Assembly: GCA_902560015.1 (NCBI GenBank)
Contig: CACEKA010000001.1
Span: forward strand, 168,895-232,894
Length of the DNA stretch: 64,000 nucleotides
Source: an uncultured Pelagibacteraceae bacterium
GTDB taxonomy: Bacteria > Pseudomonadota > Alphaproteobacteria > Pelagibacterales > Pelagibacteraceae
Direction of reading: 5' to 3'
Shown here: piece after piece, positions 12,637-22,793 of the stretch
Position numbering within the stretch: the stretch's first letter is position 1
How the letters are laid out: every line of letters starts with the position of its first letter
The notes under the pieces: generated by a model
Database searches by the model: none
The model's input: only the letters and a program-made list of their open reading frames with translations
What the model was told of the DNA's origin: nothing
Position numbers and translations under genes: made by a program

Positions 12637-13746
12637 CTAAATGAAAGGCAAATCGCAAACGTTTCCGTTACAGATATTACCGTTTATCTCAGCTTTTACG
12701 CTTTGAGACACTTCCCAATGAGGTTTTTTCATCATGGCTATTCCTATAACTTTTCCAAAATGTGGGGAATAACAAGCTGATCTCAATTCTCCGATAATAT
12801 TACCATTATCATCTTTCAAACCTAGTGATCCAGATAGACTAATTTCTTTAGCATCTAATTTAACACCCATTAGCTTTTTTTTAATTCCATCTAACTTAAT
12901 TTTTTTAAGTTTTTCTTTTCCTAGGAAATTAATTTCACTATTCAACGAAACATATTGATCAAAACCACACTCTAAAGGATTATCATTATTATCAAAATCA
13001 TTACCATACGAAAGCAACCCACTTTCAATTCTCTCAATTAAATTTGGACAGCCCGGTTTTATGTTAAATTCTTTTCCTACTTCAAACAAGTAGTCATATA
13101 ATTTCTGTCCTGATTGCGTGTTTTGAACATATACCTCATAGCCTCCTTGTTTAGACCATCCAGATCTAGCAATTAGATGTTTTGCTCCTTCAAAGTCAAA
13201 ATAACTAAAGCCAAAAAATTTTAATTCTTTGATTATTTTTCCAAATACTTTTTCCATTAAATCAAAAGATTTAGGGCCTTGAACTGCAATTATATCAACA
13301 ACTGGTTCAACAATTTTGACATCAAATTTATATCCAGAGGATAAACCTTTTGCAAAAAAGATCACATCTGAGTCAGCAATCGATATCCACCATTTATCCT
13401 CTGCTAACTTTAAAACTACAGGATCATTTACTAAATTTCCTGCATCATCAATGATTGGGCAATAATAGCATCTGCCAATTTTAGATTTTGATAAATCTCT
13501 ACAAGTCATTAGTTGAACAAGTTTTGCAGAGTCTTTTCCTTGAATTTCAACTTGTCTTTCAGCTGCAACATCCCAAACTTGAACATCTTTTTTTAAATGT
13601 TCATAAGAGTCTTCAATGGACCCAAATGCAGCAGGTAGAAGCATGTGATTATAAACTGTGTAAGCTGTTACACCCTGTTTTTCTATTCTAGAAGTGTAAG
13701 GTGTGCTTCTAAGTCTCCTAGATTTTGCTATTGAATAATTTTTCAT
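12637..13746 (-). CDS. dmdA: Dimethylsulfoniopropionate demethylase DmdA
   Basis: Tetrahydrofolate-dependent enzyme that removes a methyl group from DMSP to give methylmercaptopropionate, the first step of the demethylation route. It is related to the glycine cleavage T protein. At 369 residues it matches the SAR11 enzyme as I remember it: the opening [20 protein letters not shown], the segment [20 protein letters not shown] and the ending [10 protein letters not shown] look characteristic. Adjacent genes fit the next steps: a CoA ligase (DmdB type) and an acyl-CoA dehydrogenase (DmdC type), separated from dmdA only by a hydrolase. The start ATG overlaps the hydrolase stop by 4 bases (ATGA). 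Confidence 0.93.
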   Translation of the reverse strand: MKNYSIAKSRRLRSTPYTSRIEKQGVTAYTVYNHMLLPAAFGSIEDSYEHLKKDVQVWDVAAERQVEIQGKDSAKLVQLMTCRDLSKSKIGRCYYCPIIDDAGNLVNDPVVLKLAEDKWWISIADSDVIFFAKGLSSGYKFDVKIVEPVVDIIAVQGPKSFDLMEKVFGKIIKELKFFGFSYFDFEGAKHLIARSGWSKQGGYEVYVQNTQSGQKLYDYLFEVGKEFNIKPGCPNLIERIESGLLSYGNDFDNNDNPLECGFDQYVSLNSEINFLGKEKLKKIKLDGIKKKLMGVKLDAKEISLSGSLGLKDDNGNIIGELRSACYSPHFGKVIGIAMMKKPHWEVSQSVKAEINGNICNGNVCDLPFI

Positions 13747-14519
13747 TTTTGTAAAAATTCCAGAACTTTTTCTCGCATTTCAAAAGCTTTTTCAATCATA
13801 ATCATGTGACCGCACCCATCGATTATATGGGTAGTTGAATTGTCAACCATGTTTGCAAATTTTTTTCCAATTTCAATATTGACCATTTTATCTAAAGAAC
13901 CAAAAATAAACATTGTGGGACAATCAATCGTTTTTACAGCGTTCGAACCATTTACATAATTATTACAAGCAACAAGATCTACTCCTAATATCTGACTAAT
14001 ATCTCTTGGGGATTGGATTATTCTTTTTATAGGATTTCCACCTATAAATTTTTTTGACCCTTCATAACCCCACTTCATCATAAGTTTTACAGCATCTGTG
14101 TCTCCATTTTCTGCTAAATCTATTAAGTCTTGATTTACAGGCATTTTATAAGATCCACCTATAAAAACTAACTTTTTTAACCTATTCTTGTATTTATTTG
14201 AGTACTCAAGCATCTCCAAACATCCTTGGGAGTGACCAACTAAAATGATTTTTTCTAATTTTAACTTAATAAATACTTTTTCCAACCAGTCAGCAATCTC
14301 TTCAATTGTTTTAAGACAAGGGCCTACTGAATTACCATGTCCAGGTAGATCAATTGATAATACATTAAAGTTTTTGTTTGAAAAAAATTGTTCAGCTAAA
14401 GACCACACTATATGCGAAAGACCACTACCATGAAGAAAAATAATAGTTTCTTTTTTATGGTCCAATTGTTGTCCAGCATCTGATGCATGAACACTTTTAT
14501 TTTCTAGTTCGAATATCAA
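13743..14519 (-). CDS. Alpha/beta hydrolase in the DMSP cluster
   Basis: Alpha/beta-hydrolase fold protein of 258 residues. Seen: an oxyanion-hole region [14 protein letters not shown], the nucleophile elbow [11 protein letters not shown], an acid-bearing [10 protein letters not shown] and the catalytic histidine in [12 protein letters not shown]. The triad looks complete, so it is probably an active esterase, thioesterase or related enzyme. It overlaps dmdA by 4 bases and begins 8 bases after the dmdB-like gene, so it is expressed with the DMSP genes. A role in hydrolysing a pathway thioester or ester is a guess from position; the sequence alone does not name the substrate. Confidence 0.8.
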   Translation of the reverse strand: MIFELENKSVHASDAGQQLDHKKETIIFLHGSGLSHIVWSLAEQFFSNKNFNVLSIDLPGHGNSVGPCLKTIEEIADWLEKVFIKLKLEKIILVGHSQGCLEMLEYSNKYKNRLKKLVFIGGSYKMPVNQDLIDLAENGDTDAVKLMMKWGYEGSKKFIGGNPIKRIIQSPRDISQILGVDLVACNNYVNGSNAVKTIDCPTMFIFGSLDKMVNIEIGKKFANMVDNSTTHIIDGCGHMIMIEKAFEMREKVLEFLQK

Positions 14520-14527
14520 ATAATTTC

Positions 14528-16144
14528 CTAAAACTGTTTTCTTAATTCAAATTTCTGAATTTTTCCTGTTGATGTTTTTGGTAGTTCACAGAAAATAACT
14601 TTTTTAGGAACTTTAAAACCTGCCAGAGTTTCTTTACAAAAGTCTATTAATTCTTTTTCCGTAACTGGTTTATCTTGGACCATTTCTATAAACGCACAAG
14701 GAACTTCTCCCCATTTTTCATCAGGTTTTGCAACCACAGCAGCAATAGATACCGATGGGTGCTTTGAAAGTGTATTTTCAATTTCTATAGATGAAATATT
14801 TTCACCTCCAGAAATTATGATATCTTTTGATCTATCTTGTATCTTTACATACCCATCTGGATACATAACTGCTAGATCGCCACTATGAAACCAACCACCA
14901 TCCATTGACTTATCAGTTGCTTCTTTATCTTTAAAATAGCCCTTCATTACAACATTTCCTCTAATCATTATTTCACCAATTGTTTTTCCATCGCCAGGAA
15001 CTTCCTTCATTGTTTCTGGATTCATAACGGTTACCCCTTCAGCATTTGGATATCTGACACCCTGTCTTGCTTTAATCTCATTTTGTTTATCTTCATCAAA
15101 TTCATTCCACTGATCATTCCATGCGCACTGTGTAACATGTCCATAGGTTTCTGTTAATCCATATACATGCATCACTTCAAAACCTAATGCTTTCATTTTC
15201 TTAAAAATTATACTTGGCGGAGGAGCCCCAGCAGTTAAAACATAAACTTTTTCTTTTAACTTTTTTCGATCACTTTCAGGTGCTCCTGTAATCATGTTTA
15301 ATATTATTGGTGCTCCACCTAAATGCGTTACATTATAAGTTTCAATTAATTCAAAAATTTTTTTTATGTCTATATTTCTTAAACAAACTGTTCTTCCATT
15401 TAACATTGGAATTGTCCAAGGATAGCACCAGCCGTTACAGTGAAACATTGGAACGATTGTCAAAAAATTTAATCTATTTGGCATATTCCATGCAACTACG
15501 CTTCCAGTGGACATCAAATATGCACCTCTATGATGATACACAACACCTTTTGGATTTCCCGTTGTTCCTGAAGTATAACTTAGAGATATAGCTTGCCATT
15601 CATCATCTGGCATTTTCCAATCAAAGTTTTCATCCCCAGTATTTAAAAAACTTTCATACTCTAAATCACCAATTTTTTTTAATTTTGATTGATCAGCATG
15701 TTTATCATGAATGTCTATAACGATAATTTTCTTATCTAAAATTTTTAATGCTTTCTTTACTTCAGTATGCAGTTGTCTATCAACTACTAATACTTTTGCC
15801 TCACTGTGTTCTAAAATATAAGCAATAGTATTGGCATCTAATCTTATGTTAATAGTATTTAATACACCTCCTGTCATAGGAACAGAATAATGAGCTTCAA
15901 AAATTTCAGGAGTGTTAAATGCAAGAAATGAAACTGTATCACCTTTGCTAATACCAATTTTTTCTAAAGCACTAGCAAATTTTACTGTTCTTTTATAAAC
16001 TTCAGTCCAAGTATATTTTCTGTCCTCATAAACTACTGCTTCATAATTTGGATATACATCCTTGGCTCTTTCTAAAAAAGATAAAGGGGTAAGGGGGACA
16101 TAGTTAGCTTTATTTTTATCTAAATTTTTATCGTAATAACTCAT
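14528..16144 (-). CDS. dmdB: Acyl-CoA synthetase, probable methylmercaptopropionate-CoA ligase
   Basis: AMP-forming acyl-CoA synthetase of 538 residues. The ATP-binding loop is SLSYTSGTTGNPKGVVY, and further adenylation motifs are YGLTETYG and GGWFHSGDLAVMYPDGYV. The C-terminal swinging domain ends with the catalytic lysine region LPKTSTGKIQKFELR. In DMSP demethylation DmdB activates methylmercaptopropionate to its CoA ester. Position in a dmdA-hydrolase-ligase-dehydrogenase cluster supports that assignment, and to my memory the SAR11 homologue at this locus has been assayed as DmdB. Other short-chain acids may also be substrates. Confidence 0.82.
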   Translation of the reverse strand: MSYYDKNLDKNKANYVPLTPLSFLERAKDVYPNYEAVVYEDRKYTWTEVYKRTVKFASALEKIGISKGDTVSFLAFNTPEIFEAHYSVPMTGGVLNTINIRLDANTIAYILEHSEAKVLVVDRQLHTEVKKALKILDKKIIVIDIHDKHADQSKLKKIGDLEYESFLNTGDENFDWKMPDDEWQAISLSYTSGTTGNPKGVVYHHRGAYLMSTGSVVAWNMPNRLNFLTIVPMFHCNGWCYPWTIPMLNGRTVCLRNIDIKKIFELIETYNVTHLGGAPIILNMITGAPESDRKKLKEKVYVLTAGAPPPSIIFKKMKALGFEVMHVYGLTETYGHVTQCAWNDQWNEFDEDKQNEIKARQGVRYPNAEGVTVMNPETMKEVPGDGKTIGEIMIRGNVVMKGYFKDKEATDKSMDGGWFHSGDLAVMYPDGYVKIQDRSKDIIISGGENISSIEIENTLSKHPSVSIAAVVAKPDEKWGEVPCAFIEMVQDKPVTEKELIDFCKETLAGFKVPKKVIFCELPKTSTGKIQKFELRKQF

Positions 16145-16146
16145 GA

Positions 16147-17910
16147 TTAGTTGAATTTAAAATTCATTATATTTGAGCTGCCAGATATAGCTGATTTATA
16201 ATGGTATTCAGCTCTAGGCAAAACTTTCTCAAAATAAAATTTTGCTGTGTTTATTTTATCTTCATAAAATTCTTTATTAGTTTCGTAATCAGTAAAGCTT
16301 ACTTCTAATATCTTAATCCATGAATATGCTATTGATACATAGCCAAGTGTTTTTAGATAATCATTTGCAGCTGCACTAACATCATCTTTTTCAATTTTAG
16401 TTTTATCCTCAATCCAGCCTGTAAATTTATGTAAAATATCTAAGTAATAATTTAATTCCTTAGTATATGACTTCACTTTTTCATTTTTACTATCGCACTC
16501 ACCTTTAACCATATCTAAAAATTTTTGAATGATATTTCCATTCTTATTTGAAAGTTTTCTAAAAACTAAATCAGCTGCTTGAACTGAATTTGTACCTTCA
16601 TAAATAGGTGTAATTCTATTATCTCGATATAATTGTTCAATTCCTTGATCTTTAGTAAATCCATAGCCTCCATGAATTTGCATTGCATCACTGGTAATTT
16701 CCATTGCTAAATCTGTAAATAATGATTTCACAACAGGTGTCATTAATGAAACATAATCAGATGCTTCTTGTTTTATTTTTTCATCTGGATGATTAAGACT
16801 AACTTCTGTTTGTTGGGATAGCCAAAAACATAATGCCCTTTCGCCTTCAATAATTGATTTCATGTTTAATAGAGATTTTCTAATATCAGCGTGTTCAATT
16901 ATAAAATCTGCACCATTGGTAGATTTAGTGTTATTTGTTTTTCCTTGTTTTCTTTCTTTAGCGTAAGCAAGTGAATTCTGATAAGCTATTTCAGATATTC
17001 CTAAACCTTGAATGCCTACCAAAATTCTCTCTAAATTCATCATCGTAAACATTTGATTCAAACCTCTATTTTTTGTTCCAATTAAATATCCTGTAGCTTC
17101 ATCAAAGTTTAAAACACAAGTTGCCGAACCTTTAATGCCCATTTTATGCTCTACCGATCCAGTAGATATACCGTTTCTTGCTCCTATGGATCCATCTTTA
17201 TTTACTATAAATTTTGGAACAAGGAACAAACTTATCCCTTTTGTTCCTGAAGGAGAATCAGCTGCTCTAGCTATTACTAAATGTATAATATTTTCTGTAA
17301 GATCATGGTCTCCTGAAGTAATAAATATTTTTTGTCCACTAATTTTAAAAGTACCATCTGCTTGTTCTACTGCCTTAGTTTTTAACATTCCCAGATCTGT
17401 TCCACAAACTGGTTCAGTTAAACACATTGTTCCACTCCATTTCCCTTCAACCATTTTTGGAAGATATTTATCTTTGGTATCATCACTAGCATGATGTAAT
17501 AGACAATTATAAGCACCAATTGTTAGTTCGCTATAAAGTTTGAAAGAAAGAGAAGTTGAAGACAACATTTCATCAAAAAATGCACTTACTGTTTTAGGCA
17601 TTCCCTGACCACCATATTTTGGGTCACAAGATAACGATATCCAACCGTCTTCAATATATTTGTTATAAGCTTCTTTATAACCTGGTGGTGTTCTAACAAC
17701 GCCATTTTCTAATTTAGCAGGATTTTCATCACCAGCTAGTGCGAGGGGCAATAAAAGATTTTGATTTATTTTTGCTGCTTCTTCTAAGATATCTTTTACT
17801 AGATCTAGATTAACTTCATTATATTTTTCGAGTTCATTATAATTTTTATTATCTCTTAATTTTTCAAAGAGAAATAACATGTCATCTAAAGGTGCAGTAT
17901 AACTTGGCAT
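16147..17910 (-). CDS. dmdC: Acyl-CoA dehydrogenase, probable methylmercaptopropionyl-CoA dehydrogenase
   Basis: FAD-dependent acyl-CoA dehydrogenase of the long 580-600 residue class to which DmdC belongs; this one has 587 residues. Seen: CLTEPVCGTDLGMLKT in the middle beta domain, FITSGDHDLTENI, HKMGIKGSATC, and QIHGGYGFTKDQGIEQLYRDNRITPIYEGTN split over the C-terminal helical domain, with a family-typical extra C-terminal region. It would oxidise methylmercaptopropionyl-CoA to methylthioacryloyl-CoA. The hydratase for the next step (dmdD or acuH) is not in this window. It is 2 bases from the ligase gene and 26 bases from leuB. Confidence 0.83.
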   Translation of the reverse strand: MPSYTAPLDDMLFLFEKLRDNKNYNELEKYNEVNLDLVKDILEEAAKINQNLLLPLALAGDENPAKLENGVVRTPPGYKEAYNKYIEDGWISLSCDPKYGGQGMPKTVSAFFDEMLSSTSLSFKLYSELTIGAYNCLLHHASDDTKDKYLPKMVEGKWSGTMCLTEPVCGTDLGMLKTKAVEQADGTFKISGQKIFITSGDHDLTENIIHLVIARAADSPSGTKGISLFLVPKFIVNKDGSIGARNGISTGSVEHKMGIKGSATCVLNFDEATGYLIGTKNRGLNQMFTMMNLERILVGIQGLGISEIAYQNSLAYAKERKQGKTNNTKSTNGADFIIEHADIRKSLLNMKSIIEGERALCFWLSQQTEVSLNHPDEKIKQEASDYVSLMTPVVKSLFTDLAMEITSDAMQIHGGYGFTKDQGIEQLYRDNRITPIYEGTNSVQAADLVFRKLSNKNGNIIQKFLDMVKGECDSKNEKVKSYTKELNYYLDILHKFTGWIEDKTKIEKDDVSAAANDYLKTLGYVSIAYSWIKILEVSFTDYETNKEFYEDKINTAKFYFEKVLPRAEYHYKSAISGSSNIMNFKFN

Positions 17911-17936
17911 TTGTGGACCTTAGAATAATTCTATAT

Positions 17937-19043
17937 TTATTGCAATTTTGAAATTATCGCATCACCCATCTCTGAAGTTGATGTTTCTTTCATTCCCTCA
18001 GATAGTGTATCTTTAGTTCTTAGGCCGTCATTTAAGACTTCTTGAACAGCTTTTTCGAGACTATCTGCTTCATTATCAAGATCTAATGAATATCTTAAAG
18101 CCATTGCAAAACTTAAAATTGATGCAATTGGATTTGCAATTCCTTTACCCGCAATATCAGGTGCTGAACCATGAATAGGTTCATACATTGCTCTCATTTC
18201 ACCATCTTTATTTTTTGCTCCTAAAGAAGCTGATGGAAGAAGTCCTAAAGATCCTGTTAACATTGATGCTTGATCTGAAAGCATATCACCAAATAAGTTG
18301 TCTGTTACTATCACATCAAATTGTTTTGGATTTCTTAAAAGCTGCATGGCACAGTTATCTGCAAGCATATGACTTAATTCTACGTCTTTGTATTCCTTAT
18401 CATGAAGTTCTTGAACCTCTTCTTTCCAAAGCTGTCCTGCTTCCATAACATTTGATTTTTCACATGAAGTTACTTTATTGGATCGTTTTTTTGCTAAATC
18501 AAAAGCAACTCTTGCAACTCTAGTTATTTCACTTGTAGTATATGTGTGAGTGTTAATTCCTTTTCTTTCTCCATTTTCAATAGGTTTTATTCCTCTTGGT
18601 TCTCCAAAGTAAATTCCTCCTGTCAATTCTCTTACTATCATTATATCTAAACCTGATACGATTTCTGGTTTAAGTGTTGATGCATCTACCAATTGCTCAA
18701 AACAAATTGCAGGTCTTAAATTTGCAAACAACTTCAGTTCTTTTCTAAGTTTTAATAATGCTCTTTCTGGTTTTTTTGAAAAATCTAAATTATCCCATTT
18801 AGGCCCACCTACTGCCCCAAGCATAACTACTTCACTCTCTAAAGCTTTATAAAATACTTCATCTGTAATTGGAGTTCCATGTTTATCATATGAACAGCCT
18901 CCAGCTAGATCTTCATCTATTTCAAAATCTAAAGATTTGTTGTCATTAAACCAATTAATAATTTTTTTTACTTCTCCAATAACTTCAGGACCAATACCAT
19001 CACCTGGTAATAAAAGTATTTTTCTCTTTTTAACTTTAATCAT
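17937..19043 (-). CDS. leuB: 3-isopropylmalate dehydrogenase
   Basis: NAD-dependent oxidative decarboxylase of leucine synthesis, turning 3-isopropylmalate into 2-oxoisocaproate. At 368 residues it has the family length. Seen: [17 protein letters not shown] at the N-terminus, the substrate-arginine segment [25 protein letters not shown], the metal-binding [18 protein letters not shown], and [18 protein letters not shown]. It overlaps leuD by 8 bases and closes a leuC-leuD-leuB group that directly precedes the DMSP genes. Confidence 0.97.
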   Translation of the reverse strand: MIKVKKRKILLLPGDGIGPEVIGEVKKIINWFNDNKSLDFEIDEDLAGGCSYDKHGTPITDEVFYKALESEVVMLGAVGGPKWDNLDFSKKPERALLKLRKELKLFANLRPAICFEQLVDASTLKPEIVSGLDIMIVRELTGGIYFGEPRGIKPIENGERKGINTHTYTTSEITRVARVAFDLAKKRSNKVTSCEKSNVMEAGQLWKEEVQELHDKEYKDVELSHMLADNCAMQLLRNPKQFDVIVTDNLFGDMLSDQASMLTGSLGLLPSASLGAKNKDGEMRAMYEPIHGSAPDIAGKGIANPIASILSFAMALRYSLDLDNEADSLEKAVQEVLNDGLRTKDTLSEGMKETSTSEMGDAIISKLQ

Positions 19044-19641
19044 TAAAAATCCACGGCTTTGTATTTTTTAAACCATTTTCAAAATTTTCAATTTTATCTG
19101 CTTTTTTTAAAGATAAAGCAATATCGTCCAATCCCTCAAGTAAACACTTTTTCTTAAATGGATCTATATCAAACTTGAATTCATTATTTCCATAAAATAT
19201 TTTTTCATCATTTAAATCAATTGAAATTTCTTCTTTTCTATTGGCATATTCAGATAATTCTTTAATTTTTTCTTCTTCTAGAATTAAAGGTAAAATTCCA
19301 TTTTTAAAACAATTGCTATAAAATATATCTGCATAGCTAGAGCTAATTACACAAGTTATTCCAAAATCTAATAATGCCCAAGGCGCATGCTCTCTAGATG
19401 AACCGCATCCAAAGTTTTTACCTGCAATTAAAATCTTTGAGTCATTATAAGGGCTTTGATTTAAACAAAACTCTTTGATCTCTTTTCCTAGATCATCATA
19501 TCTCATTTCAAAAAATAAATTTTTTCCAAGACCAGTTCTCTTAATGGTTTTTAAAAATTGTTTTGGAATAATCATATCAGTATCAATATTTACTATAGGC
19601 AAATATGCGGGAATACTTTTCAATTTATTAAATTTTTGCAT
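19036..19641 (-). CDS. leuD: 3-isopropylmalate dehydratase small subunit
   Basis: Swivelling-domain subunit of isopropylmalate isomerase, which works with LeuC. It has 201 residues. The motif [15 protein letters not shown] near residue 18 and the active-site segment [18 protein letters not shown] are intact. Zero bases separate it from the leuC stop and it overlaps leuB by 8 bases, consistent with one message for all three leucine genes. Confidence 0.96.
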   Translation of the reverse strand: MQKFNKLKSIPAYLPIVNIDTDMIIPKQFLKTIKRTGLGKNLFFEMRYDDLGKEIKEFCLNQSPYNDSKILIAGKNFGCGSSREHAPWALLDFGITCVISSSYADIFYSNCFKNGILPLILEEEKIKELSEYANRKEEISIDLNDEKIFYGNNEFKFDIDPFKKKCLLEGLDDIALSLKKADKIENFENGLKNTKPWIFND

Positions 19642-21045
19642 TTAATTTTGATACTTTCTAACATCATCTAAATTACCAGATATTGCTGCAGCTGCAGCCA
19701 TTCCTGGGCTAACTAAATGAGTTCTTCCACCTCTACCTTGTCTTCCTTCAAAATTTCTATTTGAAGTAGAGGCACATCTTTCTTCAGGTTTCAATTTATC
19801 TGCATTCATTGCTAAACACATCGAACATCCTGGTTCTCTCCACTCAAAACCAGAGTTTACAAAAATTTTATCTAATCCTTCTTGTTCAGCTTGTTCTTTA
19901 ACGAGCCCAGATCCTGGAACAACAATTGCATTAACATGAGATGATATTTTCTTATTTTTTAAAATTTTTGCAGCTTCTCTTAAGTCTTCAATTCTTCCAT
20001 TAGTACAGCTTCCAATGAAAACTTTATCAATTTTAATATCTGTTGCTGCCATATCAGGTTTTAAACCCATATATTTTAAGGATCTTTCAATTGAATTTTT
20101 TTTATCTTCATCCTTTTCACTTTGAGGATTAGGAACTTTTTCATCTATAGTGATTACATCTTGTGGCGAAGTTCCCCAAGTTATCATTGGCAATATTTCT
20201 CCTGCATTCAAATTAATTTCTTTATCAAAATTTGCATCAGCATCCGTTTTAAGGCTATTCCAATAATTTAATGCTTTTTCCCAGTTATCACCTTTTGGAG
20301 ACATTGGTTTTCCATTTAAATAATCAAATATTTTTTGATCAGGAGATATTAATCCAGCTCTCGCACCGCCTTCAATAGTCATGTTGCAAATAGTCATTCT
20401 TTGCTCAACACTTAAAGATCTTATTAAATCACCAGCATATTCTATAACACAACCTGTTCCACCAGCTGTACCAATTCTTCCAATGATTTGAAGAATCACA
20501 TCTTTGGATGTAACACCTAATGGGAGTTCTCCATTAACATTTATTCTAAAATTTTTTGCTTTTTTTTGAACTAACGTTTGAGTAGCCAATACATGTTCAA
20601 CTTCTGACGTACCAATACCAAATGCTAATGATCCAAAAGCACCGTGAGTTGCTGTATGACTGTCTCCACATACAATAACTGTTCCAGGTTGTGTAAATCC
20701 TTGTTCAGGTCCAATAATATGAACTATACCTTGTCTTTTGTCATCCATACCAAAAAGCTGAACACCAAACTCTTTACAGTTTGCTTCTAAAGTATCTACT
20801 TGAATTTTAGATTCTTGATCAGATATGCCTTTAGTTCTGTCTGTCGTTGGAACATTGTGGTCTGCTACAGCTAAAGTTAATTTAGGATGTCTAACTTTTC
20901 TATTTGAATTTCTTAATCCTTCAAAAGCTTGTGGGCTTGTGACTTCATGAATTAAATGTCTATCAACAAAAAGTAATGACGTTCCATCATCTTGTTGATC
21001 GACCAGATGATCGTTCCAGATTTTATCGTAAAGAGTAGTAGACAT
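19642..21045 (-). CDS. leuC: 3-isopropylmalate dehydratase large subunit
   Basis: Iron-sulfur subunit of isopropylmalate isomerase, aconitase family. Its 467 residues are normal. The [4Fe-4S] ligands are seen in [13 protein letters not shown] and [11 protein letters not shown]. Other family marks are [21 protein letters not shown] and [22 protein letters not shown]. It lies 11 bases after the L19 gene, so the leucine genes appear to be read through from the ribosomal-protein cluster. I saw no leader peptide or T-box upstream; the gap is too short for one. Confidence 0.97.
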   Translation of the reverse strand: MSTTLYDKIWNDHLVDQQDDGTSLLFVDRHLIHEVTSPQAFEGLRNSNRKVRHPKLTLAVADHNVPTTDRTKGISDQESKIQVDTLEANCKEFGVQLFGMDDKRQGIVHIIGPEQGFTQPGTVIVCGDSHTATHGAFGSLAFGIGTSEVEHVLATQTLVQKKAKNFRINVNGELPLGVTSKDVILQIIGRIGTAGGTGCVIEYAGDLIRSLSVEQRMTICNMTIEGGARAGLISPDQKIFDYLNGKPMSPKGDNWEKALNYWNSLKTDADANFDKEINLNAGEILPMITWGTSPQDVITIDEKVPNPQSEKDEDKKNSIERSLKYMGLKPDMAATDIKIDKVFIGSCTNGRIEDLREAAKILKNKKISSHVNAIVVPGSGLVKEQAEQEGLDKIFVNSGFEWREPGCSMCLAMNADKLKPEERCASTSNRNFEGRQGRGGRTHLVSPGMAAAAAISGNLDDVRKYQN

Positions 21046-21056
21046 TAAGAAAAAAA

Positions 21057-21611
21057 TTATTTTTTTTCTGAAGGGCTTTCTGATGGTTGTTCTTCTTTTA
21101 CAACTTCAGCTGCTGGAACTTCTTCTTTAGGAGCTTCTGCTGCTGGTGCTGCCTCTGCTGCTGGAGCTTCTTCTTTAGGAGCTTCTGCTGCTGGTGCCAC
21201 GTTTTCTTCAGTTACAGTTTCAGGTTTTACATCAATATCAATTCCAATCTTCTTTCTTATCTTTTCTGCAATTCTAGCTGATTTTCCAGTTCTATCTCTT
21301 AAATAATATAGCTTAGCTCTTCTAACTTTACCTGATCTAATAACTTTAATTGAATCTATTAATGTACCATACAAAGGAAAAGTTCTTTCAACACCTTCTC
21401 CAAATGAAATTTTTCTTACAGTAAAAGATGAATTTAAATCTCTACTTTTTTTTGCAATACAAACACCTTCGAAGTATTGAATTCTCTCTTTTTTACCTTC
21501 TGTGATTCTCACACCAACTTTAACTACATCTCCTGGATAAAACTCTGGAATTTTTTTCTCTGAGAGAATTTTCTTAACGTTATGCTGATTTATTTCTTCA
21601 ATTGTTTTCAT
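21057..21611 (-). CDS. rplS: Ribosomal protein L19 with an acidic Ala/Pro/Glu-rich C-terminal tail
   Basis: Large-subunit ribosomal protein L19. I take the ATG at 21611 ([16 protein letters not shown]), 5 codons inside a longer reading, because it gives the family-typical N-terminus. The conserved core includes [20 protein letters not shown] and [13 protein letters not shown]. The core ends near residue 125. It is followed by about 55 residues rich in Ala, Pro, Glu and Lys with repeated AEAPKEE units, far longer than a typical 115-130 residue L19. The DNA encoding this tail contains a segment almost identical to one in the nearby S16 gene (see repeats). Confidence 0.93.
   Translation of the reverse strand: MKTIEEINQHNVKKILSEKKIPEFYPGDVVKVGVRITEGKKERIQYFEGVCIAKKSRDLNSSFTVRKISFGEGVERTFPLYGTLIDSIKVIRSGKVRRAKLYYLRDRTGKSARIAEKIRKKIGIDIDVKPETVTEENVAPAAEAPKEEAPAAEAAPAAEAPKEEVPAAEVVKEEQPSESPSEKK
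21119..21197. repeat. Copy 1 of a 79-base near-perfect direct repeat (L19 tail)
   Basis: This segment codes for part of the L19 tail, with the AEAPKEE unit twice. It matches 22352-22430 in the S16 gene at 78 of 79 bases by direct reading, in the same orientation and 1233 bases apart. The single difference is C here against G there near the middle. Confidence 0.9.
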
Positions 21612-21627
21612 ATTACTAATTATCAAG

Positions 21628-22314
21628 TTATTCTTTCTTATATTTTTGCCATAAATCTGGTCTTCGGACGCGTGTTATAGCCTCAGATTGAGATAAACGC
21701 CAGTCTTTAATTTTGTTGTGATCACCAGATAATAATACGTCTGGTACCGCTTTTTCCTCCCAAATTTGAGGTTTTGTGTACTGAGGATACTCTAATAACC
21801 CATTTTCAAAGCTCTCATCAATTTTAGAATTTTCATTTCCTAGAACTCCAGGTAATAGTCTTAGTATACTGTCTAGTACTACAAATGCAGCTGATTCACC
21901 TCCTGATAAAACATAATCTCCAATACTAACTTCTTCTATATTTCTGGTAGAAAGCACTCTTTCATCAACTCCCTCAAAGTGTCCACAAATAAGAGATACT
22001 GATTTTTCATTTGAAAGTTGTTGTGCATAATCTTGATCAAATTTTTTACCTTTAGGTGATAAATAAATAATTCTTTCACCTTCATTTTTATTTTGATCCA
22101 AAGATTTTGCCAAAACATCTGCCTTTAATAGCATACCAGAACCCCCTCCATACGGAGTGTCATCAACAGTTTTGTGTTTGTCTACAGCTGCATCTCTAAT
22201 GTTTACAATATTTAAATTCCATAACTTTTTAAGTAAAGCTTTTCCATATAGGCCTTTTGATAAAGGCCCAGGAAAAACTTCTGGATAAAGTGTAAACACT
22301 TGAGCTTGCCACAT
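21628..22314 (-). CDS. trmD: tRNA (guanine-37-N1)-methyltransferase
   Basis: SPOUT-class methyltransferase that modifies G37 of tRNAs to prevent frameshifting. It has 228 residues. Seen: [14 protein letters not shown] at the N-terminus, [13 protein letters not shown], the knot and SAM region [14 protein letters not shown] and [10 protein letters not shown], and the C-terminal [15 protein letters not shown]. It sits between rpsP (14-base gap) and rplS. The rimM gene that usually lies between rpsP and trmD is missing from this position. Confidence 0.96.
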   Translation of the reverse strand: MWQAQVFTLYPEVFPGPLSKGLYGKALLKKLWNLNIVNIRDAAVDKHKTVDDTPYGGGSGMLLKADVLAKSLDQNKNEGERIIYLSPKGKKFDQDYAQQLSNEKSVSLICGHFEGVDERVLSTRNIEEVSIGDYVLSGGESAAFVVLDSILRLLPGVLGNENSKIDESFENGLLEYPQYTKPQIWEEKAVPDVLLSGDHNKIKDWRLSQSEAITRVRRPDLWQKYKKE

Positions 22315-22328
22315 AAATAATTTTTAAA

Positions 22329-22778
22329 TTATTTTTGTTCTTCTTTAGTAGCTTCTTCTTTAGGAGCTTCTGCTGCTGGTGCTGCCTCTGGTGCTGGAGC
22401 TTCTTCTTTAGGAGCTTCTGCTGCTGGTGCTGCTTTAGGAGCTGGAGCTGCTGCTGGAGCTTCATCACCTTCTTTTTTTCTCTCTTTTTTTGGAACTGCT
22501 TTTTTTGGATTATTTCCATTAGCAGGCATTGCCATTAATTCATTTTCACCTAAAATTCTTGCAACTCTAGTAGTTGGTTGAGCTCCTTGACCTAACCAAT
22601 ATTTAACTCTTTCTGCCTCAAGACCAACTCTTTCTTTTTTATCTTTTGGTAAAAGTGGATTAAAAAAACCAACTTTTTCGATAAATCTTCCATCTCTTGC
22701 AAAACGACTGTCTGCTACAACAACTTTGTAAACAGGACGTTTTTTTGTACCACCTCTTGATAATCTTAGTTTTAACAT
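22329..22778 (-). CDS. rpsP: Ribosomal protein S16 with an Ala/Pro/Glu-rich C-terminal tail
   Basis: Small-subunit ribosomal protein S16. The first 80 residues are the whole usual fold: [34 protein letters not shown] and [20 protein letters not shown]. The remaining 65 or so residues are Lys-rich, then repeat [15 protein letters not shown] units, nearly doubling the usual 80-90 residue size. The tail resembles that of L19 two genes downstream, at both protein and DNA level. A good AGGAG ribosome-binding site lies just upstream, and the gene is 15 bases from ffh. Confidence 0.93.
   Translation of the reverse strand: MLKLRLSRGGTKKRPVYKVVVADSRFARDGRFIEKVGFFNPLLPKDKKERVGLEAERVKYWLGQGAQPTTRVARILGENELMAMPANGNNPKKAVPKKERKKEGDEAPAAAPAPKAAPAAEAPKEEAPAPEAAPAAEAPKEEATKEEQK
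22352..22430. repeat. Copy 2 of a 79-base near-perfect direct repeat (S16 tail)
   Basis: Counterpart of 21119-21197 with one mismatch over 79 bases. The two copies flank trmD in direct orientation, so recombination between them would remove trmD and fuse the S16 and L19 reading frames' tails. Confidence 0.9.
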
Positions 22779-22793
22779 TTTTTCTCCTTTTTA

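Noticed and set aside
17135..17494. 119-codon plus-strand reading frame
   Set aside because: Antisense shadow of the dmdC-like gene; no independent support.
22229..22519. Lys/Gln-rich 96-codon minus-strand frame overlapping rpsP
   Set aside because: Out-of-frame reading of the repetitive S16 tail into trmD; low-complexity artefact.
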